Positions 50,399-62,300 of a DNA stretch of 64,000 nucleotides are shown here, one piece after another. The first letter of the stretch is position 1. The number at the start of each line of letters is the position of its first letter. This stretch comes from Euglena gracilis. Its lineage: Eukaryota > Euglenida > Euglenophyceae > Euglenales. The notes under the pieces were generated by a model. That model searched no databases. It saw only the letters and a program-made list of their open reading frames with translations, and was not told the DNA's origin. The stretch covers positions 59,055,564 through 59,119,563 of the forward strand of contig CP154955.1 of NCBI GenBank assembly GCA_039621445.1, read 5' to 3'. The position numbers and the translations under genes were made by a program.

Positions 50399-52059
50399 GT
50401 CTTGGGCCTGCCCCCCAATTCCCGCATGTTTGGGGTTTTTTTGGCGCCTTTTGGCACATGACCCAGCAGAATTACCGGGGGGGGGGGATTGGAGGCCGAA
50501 AAAATTGATTGCGAAAAAATTGGCATCCTGCAGAAATCCTGCCAATTTTTTCCGGCCCTTTTTTTAAAAATCCTGCCAATTTTTTCTCATTTGCCCCCAA
50601 TTTTTTGGTTTCCATGGAAGAACTTTTGCCATAACTGGACGTTTTCACATAAAAAATCCTGCCAATTTTTCCCGGGCTGTTTTCAGGTTTGGCACCAATT
50701 TTTTCGGCTTCCAATTTTGGCGGTTCTAATTTTATCTAGCCCCAATTCCCCCCCCCCCCCGGTAGGAATGGTAATTCAGGAACCCCAAAAGTTGCCCCCG
50801 GGGCGTGTTGGGGGGCCTTCAACATCCCCAGGCTAAGAGCTGGAGGGAGGGACTAGACTGTGCTGGTTAACTGGTGGCCTGCACCACAGCCCAGTCTGGT
50901 GCATCATTTTGCTTGGCCACGAGGAAGGCACGGGGGGAGAGGGAGACTACGGTTTCCGGCCCCATACCGCAAAATGCGGTTTTGGGCTTGCCATGTTTTG
51001 AACTGGTGATGGGATCCAGGGAGGTGCTCAGCGACCCCCCCCCCCCCCCAGGGGATCCAGCTCAGAGGCTGGACAATTTCGGCTGGCTGGAAACAGGCTG
51101 CTGGCTGCCCCGACGGTTCCCCTGGCTTGGACTGATGGGGTAGAACCAGGTACCAAAAAGTCGAAGCTGCAGAAAATGCCCATTTTGCAGCCCCAAAAAA
51201 CTGCCCATTTTGCAAAAAAAAAATCGTTTTTGACCCCCAAAATTGCCAGCCTCTTTTTCGACTGATTTTTGCCCATTCTTGTCGTTGTCGCATTTTTCCA
51301 TTTTTGTCACCCGAAAGCAAAAAAAGGCGTTACCATCCAGCCACCCAAAGGGCGGCTGGACGGTAGCGACTGGGAAAATAAAAAAAACAAAGCCCGTCGA
51401 TGGGGTGGGGTCCAGGCAGGAAAAGGGCTGCCGGATTGGCTGGGTGCTTTTTGGCTCAAGCAACGCCCTGATGGGATCACCATCCCTGAGCCTTTTCATG
51501 CACGACCGTGTGACCCAATGGGAACAGGGGTTTTCTCAAGAGAGAGGACCCTGTTCCCCCCCGGGGGGCAGGGGGTCCAGCGAGCCAGCACCTTTTTTTT
51601 CCAGCTAGCACCCACCAGCTAGACGGACCCCCCCCCGGGTCCGCTGAAATAAAGTTTGTGCCAGCCCGGTGAATCCAGGTTCGAAGCCGGGTTGGATCGG
51701 AAAAAGCGGTCAAAAAATAACCAAAATGGCTTTTTTGTGTGGTTTTTTGGGCTTTCACCTCAGATTTTGGCTGAAGAATGCCAACCCAACTGGATTTGGA
51801 CTTTTTGGGGGCATTTTTTTGGGTGCCCTTTGGGGGGGGCCAGCTCCTTTTTTCCTGCCAGAACCTTTTCCAGCTGGCTTGTGGGACCCTCCTCTTGGGG
51901 TCTTTGAGAAGACCCCTGAATGGGAAAGAAAGCGCTTGCCATGCATGACCTGGGTGACCCAAAGGGAAAGGAAGTGCGTGCCACACATGACCTGGGTGAC
52001 CCAAAGGGAAAGGCACCCCCCCCCCCTCCCTCGAAGGGAGGTCGCGGCTGCCGCCCCAG
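50399..52059 (+). other. Putative intron
   Basis: Several TCCTGCCAATTTTT units (50520-50680), a GGATCCAGCTCAGAGGCTGG foldback (51040-51110), and TCCAGC.AGCCAGCACCTTTTTT foldbacks (51560-51660, 51835-51900). At 51900-52012 AAGGGAAAGGAAG / CATGACCTGGGTGACCC units are repeated twice. Confidence 0.4.
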
Positions 52060-52095
52060 TACACGGCGATGGCTGCGGTGCAGGGTGTGCGGGAG
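52060..52095 (+). CDS. Candidate 36-bp microexon, unrecognised gene
   Basis: Between CTGCCGCCCCAG and GTGTGC lie 12 codons, YTAMAAVQGVRE, phase 0 on both sides, compatible with 50398 and 53034. The frame is also open upstream (SRLPPQ), so the exon may start nearer 52037. Confidence 0.35.
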
Positions 52096-53033
52096 GTGTG
52101 CTGCCTGGCGCCCCCCCCCCCTGAATTGGGAAAGGTTCATGTGAGCCCCAAGTTTCTGCGGTTGAAGCTTTGAAGCTTTTGATTCCTGTCCGCGCCGCTT
52201 CCCGAGCACCACAACTTTCACAAGTTGCGTGCAATAGCTGCGCCTTTCACCACACCCATCCACCCACACCCCAAATCTCGATTGAGCAAGGTGCCTCTGT
52301 TCCGAAAATGTTGACTTTGATCTTGGTTTGCAAACAGGACGATTTGAAAATTTGCCATGCAAGAGCAATTCCTTGGTCAATGACGTCAGCATCTTACCTG
52401 CCTGCACTTCTGCTTGCAAATGTTCGAAACCCCGAACATGTAGCCTTCAAAAAGGTGACGAACTTTAAAGGAGGGACGTATGAATTGATTGGAGGTGTAA
52501 CCCTATGTGTTATGCAGGTGCAATCTTAAAATGCTAATTAACAATAGACACAATGGTGTCAAGGAATGACCGATTTCCACAGCGGGAATCTTCAAGATTT
52601 TTCAACCTCGCGGGTGAACTCCCTTCATGCACCACACAGTGTATGTATTTATATTTATTTTTATACGTGTGTTATATTCTGTCAGATCTCTAGGTTTTCG
52701 ACGGATGTGTTTCTCAGCCAAGTCAAGCCATCAAGAAGGATCTCTTTTATTTGGGGGGTCAAAACAGCTTTGGTTCAACGGTGTCGTGCAGCCGATTGTG
52801 TCTCAGCTTCCAGGCCCGTTTTTTTTTGTCGTTTAGTGTGTGGTAGCCTATGGGGTGGCCTGCTGTTCTCGGGGGCCATTCAGCACACTCAGAAAGGGAG
52901 AGAAAAAACAGGGTTGAACTGCTGCTGCTGCTGACTGTGCCGGGCTGGCCAACCTCGCTGCCCTCCATCAACAGCGCCATCGCAGCCCCCCACCCCCAAG
53001 TTCGCCCTGGCCCATCATCATATTTGCGTTCAG

Positions 53034-53147
53034 GTGCCCCGCACCGAATACATCGCAGCGGACACCCTCTTTGTGTCGGAGCCTGAGCCGCAGTACTTCG
53101 GCAATCCACCGGCCAACCCCCTACAAACGTGTCTCCCTTTTAAATGA
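53034..53147 (+). CDS. Terminal exon of the small membrane protein gene
   Basis: After TTTGCGTTCAG, phase 0, the frame reads VPRTEYIAADTLFVSEPEPQ, YFGNPPANPLQTCLPFK and TGA at 53145-53147. The composition is clearly protein-like and GC-rich against AT-rich flanks. With the two preceding exons it gives a tail of about 95 residues beyond the start of exon 50259. No family recognised. Confidence 0.55.
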   Translation: MPRTEYIAADTLFVSEPEPQYFGNPPANPLQTCLPFK

Positions 53148-53873
53148 GCGCCCCTTCAGCTATGTGCAAGTTGCATAAATTGCATATTTCTCACAATCCA
53201 AAATTTTGGAAATTCACATTTTTTGCATTTTTTTGTATTACAGAAAATTTTGTGAAAAGTCGCATTTTCCGCATTTTTTTGCACATTCCTGCGTTTTCGC
53301 ACTGTTTTGAGCCAATTCCACAATTGCACAATTGCATAATGAAATCTGAGAGCATCCAATTGTGCAAACCAACCATGTCGCTTTGCAAGTCCGCACCACG
53401 CTTGCTTTTGGTGTGCATTTTTTGGCGTGCATTTTTTGGGTGTGCATTTTTTGCCTTTTTTGGGGGCATTTTTCGAGAAAAAAATGTGCAAACATTGTTT
53501 TGCTTTTGCTGGTGTGTGTCCTGGTAAGACAACTTCCAATGATTGTCCAAAACCATGTTGCGTGACCAGGGCGTAGCTTAATTTGACCCTGGGGGGTCCA
53601 GCCAGGCCAGCAGCCTTTTTCCAGCACGGGACCCCCCTTCCCCGCCTCAACGAGGTTTATTTATTTCCAGCCGCCCTTCGGGCAGCTGGACGGTAACGGA
53701 TTTCTCCCTTTCGGGGATGCAAAAATGGGTCTAAAAGGGGCGAAAATGGGTCAGATTTGGACTGGCCAGGAAAATTTTGGGGTCAAAAGAATCGGTTTTT
53801 TGCATAATTGGCAGTTTTGGGACATTTTTGCACTTCCGATTTTTTGGCTCCTGCTTCGACCCCGGGTCGGGCC
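53148..53873. other. Intergenic DNA before the hAT element
   Basis: TTTTTTGCATTTTTTGG-type AT-rich sequence and one TCCAGCCAGGCCAGCAGCCTTTTTCCAGC foldback (53590-53640). No gene seen. Confidence 0.5.
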
Positions 53874-53877
53874 CAAG

Positions 53878-53965
53878 CACCTATAGTAAAAATGGCCGAA
53901 AATGGCCGAAAATGGCCGAAAATGGCCGGAAATGGCCGAAAATGAAATTTTGGGCTCTATAGGTG
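53878..53965. repeat. Left minisatellite unit (ATGGCCGAAA)n between CACCTATAG and CTATAGGTG
   Basis: About five 10-mer copies. A further six copies follow at 53974-54029 outside the inner boundary. ATGGCCGAAA is close to palindromic around GGCC. Confidence 0.85.
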
Positions 53966-54649
53966 GGGGTCCCGAAAATGGCCGAAAATGGCCGAAAATG
54001 GCCGAAAATGGCCGAAAATGGCCGAAAATGAGAAAAAAATGGTGCAATTCTTTTTCGAGTTTTTTTGCCTAACAGTTTCCTTTTCCCCGAGGGGCAATTT
54101 CCAGTGCGACTGATTCTTGTCTCTGTACAGCCTCTCTTCTCCTGCCGTCATGCCTGGTCCTGCAACACATGCTGCTCAAAGAACCACATCCGAATGGGTT
54201 ATTTGGGCCAAAGCTGAAGGTTTTGATGACATTTCATAAAATTTTGTTGATACGGGCGACACTGGCATTTTTTTTGTATGTTTTCAAGAATTAAACCCAT
54301 TTTTGGGATAATTTCTCCACAAATCTCCAGTATTACACCTACGTTGCCATTTTGGATCAACTTTTGCTAATTTTGGGGCTATTTTGCACTGATTTGACAA
54401 ATATTAGGCCAATTTGGGCAATATGAGCACATTTTATGGCATTTTGGCCATTTTGCGCCATTTTGGTGATTTTGGGCTATTTTTCACAATTTTTTGTGGA
54501 TTTTGTTGGTGTTTTGGGGCAATTTTAGGTTATTTGAAGCCATTTTAGGTCATTTTAGTTGCTTTTGGGGCTTTTTGTGGTCAATTTTGGGTTTTTTGTG
54601 GTCCTTTTTTTGGTCCGGCATTCACAATATCGGGGCGGGGTCCTCTACA

Positions 54650-55537
54650 AATATATTTTTGATCGGCAACTGTGCCGTGGTGCTGCTTCCCAACACCTAC
54701 TACCGGCTCCGGGACGGAACAATCGGTCGGTACGAAACCAAAACCACCCGCGCCCTCGGCAACGGCCAGATGGGTGTACTGACGGTTCCTCTACCACTAC
54801 TGCACCCACATCCTCGCCTGGGACCCCACCACCGCCGCGTGCAGCTTCAACGGCCTCCACCCACGCGAAGCCTGTCACGTTATCCCCCCAACCTCCAGCG
54901 CCTCCTCGACAACCGAGTGGTCCACTTCGACCCTACGGAACAGCAACATTCCCATCGGACACTACCTTGTCCGCGTCCCCTCCACCGAGGAGCGCCAGGC
55001 CCGCGGCACCTCCGCGGACTGGGGGCGCCTGCCCTGTTTCGCCCCCGACGCGGAGAAGCGCACCATGAGCCACCGCATGCTCCGCGCCCTCCTTCACCGC
55101 GGCCTCCTTACCCACGCCGACGTGCAGCTTATGTGCACCACCCACGCCCGCCGCCAGTCCGACTTCGGGTCTACACTGAGGACCAGCTGGCCAAGGTCAA
55201 GTTGTCCCGCGTCTACGACCGCGGTCCCTACTGGGACAGCACAGAGTACTGCCACTACGAGATGACCACCAGCGGCTGGAGCTACCGCTCGTTCCACCTG
55301 CAGTCCGTCTACAACATCGTCCTCGAGGACCAGGCCGTCCGCATGTTCGACCTCTGCCGGCCCATCCCCCTGCACGCCCTCATCAAGACCAACATCGACG
55401 CCGTGGAGTACCGCGTCCGCCCCGAGCACCAGCACGCGGAGTGGGTGCGCACCCTCGAGAACCACCGCCAGAACATGGACGGTGCCGACACTGCTGGACA
55501 AGATGCAGACATTGGGCAATTGGGTGATCATATTTGA
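54650..55537 (+). pseudogene. Frameshifted ORF inside the hAT element, possible polymerase-like protein
   Basis: GC-rich coding sequence switches frame twice: one frame to about 54775 (RLRDGTIGRYETKTTRALGN), a second to about 55165 (FLYHYCTHILAWDPTTAACS; SHRMLRALLHRGLLTHADVQ), then back to the first up to a stop at 55535 (VYTEDQLAKVKLSRVYDRGP; HALIKTNIDAVEYRV). The last segment loosely resembles a palm-domain motif with Asp after a short hydrophobic strand, as in family B DNA polymerases of mobile elements. This is a weak guess, and the second catalytic Asp is not evident. It is not a recognisable hAT transposase, so it may be captured cargo. Confidence 0.4.
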
Positions 55538-55557
55538 TGTCAATATTTCAACATAAT

Positions 55558-55654
55558 GGGCCGATCACATGTTTGCTTGCTTTTGTTCTGCCGCTCAAGC
55601 TGAGCACACTTTCTCCCAACTTCGCCACATCAAGACGGATGATCTCTCAACATG
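55558..55654 (+). pseudogene. hAT transposase dimerisation-domain remnant
   Basis: The frame reads ADHMFACFCSAAQAEHTFSQ, LRHIKTDDLST and stops. SAAQAExTFSxxxHIxTxD is the hATC core, also present at 58371-58576. Only a short piece remains and no catalytic part is seen. Confidence 0.6.
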
Positions 55655-56107
55655 ACGGATTTAATTTTACATCAAGGCTTCTTGAAGTCATGGATGTGTG
55701 CCATTTAGGTTTTTCACAATGTCAATTATTTGTGAGAGTTTCAAACAAAAATTCCTGCTGCGTCATTCGGCAATGTTCTCTTCATTCCGATCGAATTCAA
55801 CTTCCCACAACATTTATTTTATTTGTTTCTTTTGAAACCATTCAAAATAGAACCCCCCCCCCCCAAGTTTCTTTTGTGGATTCCAGTTGGAGTTTATCCA
55901 ATGTTCGGAAAAAGAAGCTTATTCTCAAAGCCTTACATTTGCATATTGCAACCAAAAACTCTTTGACCTCTTTAATCCCTGAGCACTCATTCCAAACGGA
56001 CCTCCTTGGCTGTGTTCGCTTGATTTGTTGCTCGCAACTACTTTCACGTCATATGAATGATCAAATGCATTGTTGGTATGAAAGGATTTTAAGACAATTT
56101 TACCCCC
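55655..56107. other. Non-coding interior of the hAT element
   Basis: AT-rich sequence with an open but featureless plus-strand frame. No motif recognised. Confidence 0.5.
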
Positions 56108-56213
56108 CACCTATAGGAAAAAATGGCCGAAAATGGCCGAAAATGGCCGAAAATGGCCGAAAATGGCCGAAAATGGCCGAAAATGGCAAAAATCGGGGGG
56201 TCAACTATAGGTG
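56108..56213. repeat. Right minisatellite unit (ATGGCCGAAA)n
   Basis: CACCTATAG, about seven to eight 10-mer copies, a GGGGGGTCAA spacer and CTATAGGTG. Inverted counterpart of the left end. Confidence 0.88.
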
Positions 56214-56225
56214 CTTGGTCGGGCC

Positions 56226-58370
56226 CAGCTCCAGCCCCGGACCCCTATGGGCCCATCCACCCCAGTTTGGGTGTTTGTTTGTGTTGATTGCTCCTGACCC
56301 CAGAAAGTTTGGAATCCTGACCACTGATCACCAGAGGCTCCGGGGAGCCAATGCAAAGGATCTGTGGAGCCTCCCCAGGTTGCCCAAACTATTTGAAACC
56401 CGCCATGAGCATTGAAACCGACCACCTGTTTCTTGATGATGTTCTCAAAATGGAGATACCGTGTGATTTGAAGGAATAGGGTTAGGGTTATGGTTTCATT
56501 CCCACAATTGACCCGGTGACCGCTATTATATTTGCCTCTGCAGGGTGCTCAGCGAACCCAAACAGTCACCCTGGGATTTAAAACTGGGGGTGACCCGAGT
56601 GAGGCGCGAGTTAGGATCCCCTCATGCCAGTTGGGTGAGCCTTTGGGGAAACTGGTACCCTGTGTGACAAATTGTGACAGCAGTGTGCAATTTGCAGCAA
56701 CAAAGGCAAATAATTTAAAATTTGGAAGAAACCGTGCAAAGAGCGTCAGGAAAAAATGAGATTTTTTTTTGAAAAAAGCATATATGCATTCATTCAATGA
56801 ATGCTCTTTGTATCCTCCCCCTTGTGGAGGTTATCAAGCGGTTTGGGAATGTGAGTGTTTCATTGTGTTCCGGTATTCAAGACCCCCGAGCACTGAAAGA
56901 CACCCAAACACCAACCACTAAATAGATGAACATGCACACAGCCATCCTCAGAAACGTGTGCACATTAAAAAAATGCTCAAACGCAGATCCATGCTATGTG
57001 TGTGTCATGCTGCAGGGGGTTGCAGGGGAATGATCCACGCAACGCCCGCTGGAGTCACCCCAATTGACCAGGCCAAGAGCCAACCGAGCCACAGGATTCA
57101 CTAGCTGGAGTAGTGCTACGTGTGGAACCCCCTGTCCAATGAATGGCACCCTTGTATGAGACCCCCTTTGGGAATTTTCAGAAGAATCATTTCAAGATTT
57201 TGAAGGAGAACACACATACCACTTGGAACACTGGCACGTTTTTAAGCTGCTGAAAATCAACCACGGCAGTGTCAGGCAAGGGTTTCAGGGGGTGGAGTTT
57301 TGAGAATGTTTGATCCGCCCCCCTAATATAAGACCGCAAAAGCACGCTTTCCACCCCCAGCTTCGAAATGTGCACACCTGGATGGGCTTGGCTGCGAAAA
57401 TGTCTTCTTGTTCCCACAGGTTGCCTCATTTCGGGGTTGCGTAGGTCTAGTGGGGTTGCCGAGGTTTTGGGGTCTAAGAGACTATTGCGAAGTGTGTGTG
57501 TGTGTGTGTGCGTGTTGTGTGTGTGTGTGTTGTGTGTGTGTGTGCGCTGTGTGTCTTAGTGTTGTGTGTGCGTTGTGTGCGGTGTTGCGTGTTGCGTGTT
57601 GTGTTGTGTGTGTGTGTGTGTGTTGTGTATGTGTGTGTTGTGTGTGTGTTGTGTGTGTGTGTGTGTGTGTGTTGTGTGTGTGTTGTGTTGTGTTGTGTTG
57701 TGTTGTGTTGTGTGTGTTTGTTGTGTGTGTGTTTGAATACAATCAAGTCTCATTGTGTTGGATATTCAAGGGGTGCGGGCGATGAAAAGAGATGGGTCGA
57801 GAGCAGTCATGCTCAAATGGTGAAGAAAAGGGTGGAGCGTTGCCAGTACAACACCAAATGTCTCCACACCAAATCCAATCATCATACAGGTTGCATTTTG
57901 CCATTTTGCTTTTTTTATTTTTTTGTCAAAAGGTCCAAAGCCCATTGAAGCGTGAATCCAGTGAGACAAAGGAAGAACCAACCCCAAAAAGGCCGATGGT
58001 CTCTGGAAAGATGGACATTTTTGTTTCTAAAGGGCTGTGACAACAAGAGTTCTGTAAGATGTTGTCAAAGATTTTGCAGCATGCAACATTCCCATGTCAA
58101 AGTTGGATAAAGTGCGTGCATTGTTCTACGTGCATTGTTCGACAAACATATGGTCGTCGATGGTGAGAATCCTTCTTTTTCCGTCTTGATGATTTTCCAA
58201 AGCTTGCCCCGATGGGAGAGGTTGAAACAAAAACCATCACCTGGAAGATAATTCTGCGTACATTTTTTATATGAAAATGTGGAATGTTCCTTTCCCAGAC
58301 CGGTTGCTCTTTTATCTTTGCACGTTTTGATTCTTTATATTTTTTTCCCTGGTTCTTTGATAAGGTGCAA
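56226..58370. other. Intergenic DNA with a GT/TTGTG microsatellite
   Basis: The microsatellite is at 57491-57735 and includes a short (TTGTG)n run. The remainder is unique AT-rich sequence without supported genes. Confidence 0.5.
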
Positions 58371-58576
58371 TGAAAATGCATTTTTTAGTCCACCTCTCCC
58401 TCACACTAGTGGCCATTGCATATTTGCTCTCCCCACGATCTGCAGCTCAAGCTGAGCGAACTTTTTCGAAAATAGGCCATATCTTAACATCTGACCGTCT
58501 GAACATGAGTGATGATACTCTGCAAGCCTCAGCATTCATTTACCTGAACAAAGGATTTTTTGAGATCACTGGTTGA
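58371..58576 (+). pseudogene. hAT transposase C-terminal fragment
   Basis: Sixty-eight codons ending in TGA at 58574-58576 contain LLSPRSAAQAERTFSKIGHI, LTSDRLNMSDDTLQASAFIY, LNKGFF. This matches the hATC dimerisation region: small-residue run, ERxFS, then xxRxxLxxxxxxxxxFxxxN. The rest of the transposase (RNase H-like core, zinc finger) is absent. Flanking inverted repeats were not found. Confidence 0.75.
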
Positions 58577-58684
58577 AACCCGATTCATGGGCAAGGCTTC
58601 GTGGATCCAACGTCTTTTTGTGCCCTTTGTTGCTTTGCTCGGTTGCCCCCTTATTTGTGTGGGCGGGACCCCACCTCCAGTGTT

Positions 58685-58738
58685 CAAATCCCGACAAATC
58701 CCGACAAATCCCGACAAATCCTGACAAATCCCGACAAC
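58685..58738. repeat. 10-mer tandem repeat AAATCCCGAC
   Basis: Five near-perfect copies, same unit as the core of the 40761 element. A CCACCTCCAG half-end lies at 58670. Confidence 0.85.
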
Positions 58739-58769
58739 ACCACCAAAATCCCATGTGTCTGTGTCTTGG

Positions 58770-59205
<436 letters not shown>

Positions 59206-59215
59206 CGCGCCCCAG

Positions 59216-59367
59216 AGTTGGGCCCGGACCTGCCCCACGGCTGCAGTCGCGGTTCCACTTCGACTTCGCGGAGTACCGCAGCCGCGACCGGAGCCGCTTC
59301 GGCGTGCTGCGCGTCCTGAACGACGACCTCGTGCAGCCGCAGCGGGGCTTTGGGGCCCACCCCCACC
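59216..59367 (+). CDS. Pirin-like gene: exon a
   Basis: Acceptor GCGCGCGCCCCAG. Reads VGPGPAPRLQSRFHFDFAEY, RSRDRSRFGVLRVLNDDLVQ, PQRGFGAHPH and one further base (C). The edge at 59367 is set by restoring HPHR-DME with the next exon. There is no GT here; the intron starts ACCCAG. Confidence 0.85.
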
Positions 59368-62300
59368 ACCCAGGAGGACCCCGGGGTCACCGCCGCGGCT
59401 GCATCAACCCCAGTCCCATCACACAGTATCCCCCCAGGACTGTCATTCAGCTGGACAAAGTCCACCTCCAGAGGGGAGCGCGGAATGTTGGGCAGAATAT
59501 TATTGCAATATTATTGATTGCACGTTAGTCCAAGTTTGAAGAACGAAGTATTTATCCTATTGTCCCTTGCCGCCAAAAGAAGAGGCTGAAAGTTTGCGAA
59601 TGCCAAAATTTGAACTCCGGTGACAATTTTCGGGGTTCCCTGCGGCTCAAATTTTGCAACTCATTGGATGAGACCGCAATCTCCCCTCGCTAGTTTTTTT
59701 TTTTTGCACAACTTGCACAACTTGCACACCTGAGTCCTACACGACACCATCGTGTTTGTCTAGATGCGCCAATGTAAGGGGCAAAGCAGGTCTGTACGCA
59801 TCAATTTCCCCAACCTCTGTCCGGCGGAGGGGGGGGGGCAACTTCAGGGGGCAAAATTTACTAAAAATTTCCGCGGGCCAGGCACAAGGAAAGCCAAAAA
59901 AACTTTAAAACGGAGGCCAAGATCACGGGTAAAGGCCGACGGCCAACTTTAGGGGGCCAAGTTTGTCAACCTGGGGGTCAAACGCCACGGGGTGAGGTCC
60001 GTTGTGTGGGGGGGCCTGTGTAGGTCTGCCACTTGAATGGCTGCATAACCAAATGATTGGCCACCTTGGCCCAAGCCCCTTTGAAGATTGTTCAGGCCTC
60101 CGTGGCCAGGGCTGTAAATGGCAGGCCCACTTGAAATTCGGGAGGGGGGCTATTGTGGGGCCACCCTTTCCCCCCTGACATGGGTTTGTGGACATTACCT
60201 TCAAATATGGCCTGTGCCAAGTGCCCGGAGGGGGGAGATTGAAACCGTAGTGACATGCACACATTCCTCGCAAGCGCATTTTATATGGCCGAAACCTGTC
60301 GTCAGTGAAGGGGCCCGTGGCCTGCCTGTTCTCGGGACATGGAGATTGTGACGTTCGTCGTAGAGGGCCAAATCACGCATCAGGACTCGACGGGTGTGCC
60401 TGGAGTGATCACAGTGAGTCTACTGCGGTGTGGGGGTGGTCGCTGCGCTTCTTAAGGCTTAGGAAGGGACCCCATCCCTGGGGGAGGGGGCAGGTGGTCC
60501 ATTCAGCACTTTTTTTTTTCAAGCCACGACTCCAAGTCCTCCCCCATTGGGGTCCAGCCCGGCACAGCCGAAGCATTTCCTCACAAAGACCCGAGAATTT
60601 TCGCACAGGGATTCAAAATTTGGTCAAACACTTTATCTTAGGCGGCGCAAATTGCCCAAACTTTTTTTCAATTTCTGTGTGTTTGAGGTGCGTGGGTTTC
60701 CGCTTACGATACCCCACCTGTTTGTACTCAAAATTTTGAGAGGGTGGCACCAGAACAAAATTTTGGGTGGTTTTGGGTCCATTTTAAGCATTTTGACAAA
60801 ATGGCGATTTTGAAAATTTATGGTCGTTTTTTTGTCGTTTTAGTGGGGTTTTGGAAAACACCCCCCTGGAACGCCTTGAAATTTTGAAAAACAGAAAACA
60901 GCCGGAGAACACTTTATTGGTTGGGCAATTAGCGCCGCCTAAGTTTATGGCTTTCCACCCCATCTCGGCCGAAGAATCAAACCGATCTGGATTTAGACGT
61001 TTTTTTTGCCAGGTTTCCGGTGCCATGGACTCCACTCCCCCGCCAAGGGGTTCTAATGTCCCCTTAACCAGCACGGGGGGAGGGGAAATTGACAATCGGG
61101 ATTTCCCACAATTTTTCCGAAGGCCTTCTATCAACCCCCCCCCCCCTGCAACCAGTCCCAGCTAGCTTTCTGGCTTGGCCTCCTGGGGCCCTTCAGTGAT
61201 CCATGGCTGCCGTCGCGGCATTTCTAACCGGGTCACACGAGGGATTAAATGAATATATGGTCGGCACCCACCCGAACGCCTCAATCCTGATATGGACGAG
61301 ACCTTGTACCGGAGCCTCACACATAATAAAAACACATTGGGTGCTTTCTTATCAAGAAACAAAGCATAAGGTAAATACAAAAAAAATATTGTTGAAACAG
61401 CAAACACGTTTAAACATATTTTGCATATGCATCCATTTATTACAGACTGGTATAGCCAGGGGTTCAATACAAGACAGGTGGGTGGCTGGTTCGCACCCCC
61501 CTCCCCAGTCAACGAGGGGGTGGGGGACACACACCCCACCTAAGCACCTAAAGCCGTGAAACCCTCCTCGTATCGAACCTGGATGGTAGCATGCACTGAC
61601 GTTACATACATTTCTTTGTTTCTTCTTCTCTCTCGTTTTTGCAGGTATGGGACACTGTTTTGTGATTTTGGATAATTTGTTGTGACCTCTTTCTGGAAGT
61701 TGTCTCAAAGTATAAAGTTGTGACTTATTGAATTTTGCGTGATTTCAAAGCACCTGAATGGTTTTTTTGTTGTTTTCTTCCCAGCAAATTCACAAAAGAC
61801 TTTATTCTCACTAATTTGGCAAGTATGGATTGGATGCAGATTGCCAGGTCGCAACAAACCTGCAATCCGCAACAAGCTGCAAAGGCACCCACATCCGACT
61901 CCTCCCGGGGGGGGGTACAAGCCAAGAGTGCCTGGGCTCTCAGCCAAGGCACCCAGTGAACGAAACGGGCCATTTCTCACCCATTTCCGGCCCAACCCCC
62001 CCCCCCCCCGGGCCCTCCAAGGCCACTCTGAGAGCCCCCTCCCCCGGGGCCCCCTCTCTGTTTCCAGGGGGGGGGGGCTTGGAAGCCAGCGCCAGCGCCC
62101 CTGGGTGGGAGGCCCTCGCCCTCCCCCGCGGCGGCAGGCACCAAGGAGACGCTGGGCCCGGGGTCCGTGCAGTTCATGACGGCGGGGCGCGGCATCGTCC
62201 ACAGCCGCCAGTCCGCGGCTGGTGTTGACTGTTATTATTTCGGCGGGGACGGGGGGCGGGTGGGGGACGGCGGGGGTGGGGGGGGGTGGGGCTCGTGTGT

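Larger units (their letters stand above)
53874..56217. mobile_element. Complete 2,344-bp hAT-type transposon with minisatellite ends
   Basis: Perfect 13-bp inverted repeats CAAGCACCTATAG and CTATAGGTGCTTG bound the element, and perfect 8-bp duplications GTCGGGCC lie directly outside (53866-53873 and 56218-56225). Inside each end is a tandem array of the 10-mer ATGGCCGAAA, closed by an inner CTATAGGTG or CACCTATAG, so each end is itself a small inverted-repeat unit (53878-53965 and 56108-56213). The interior carries a frameshifted ORF (54650-55537) and a hAT dimerisation-domain remnant (55558-55654). The intact duplications imply a fairly recent insertion; coding decay implies it was moved by an enzyme made elsewhere. 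Confidence 0.88.
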
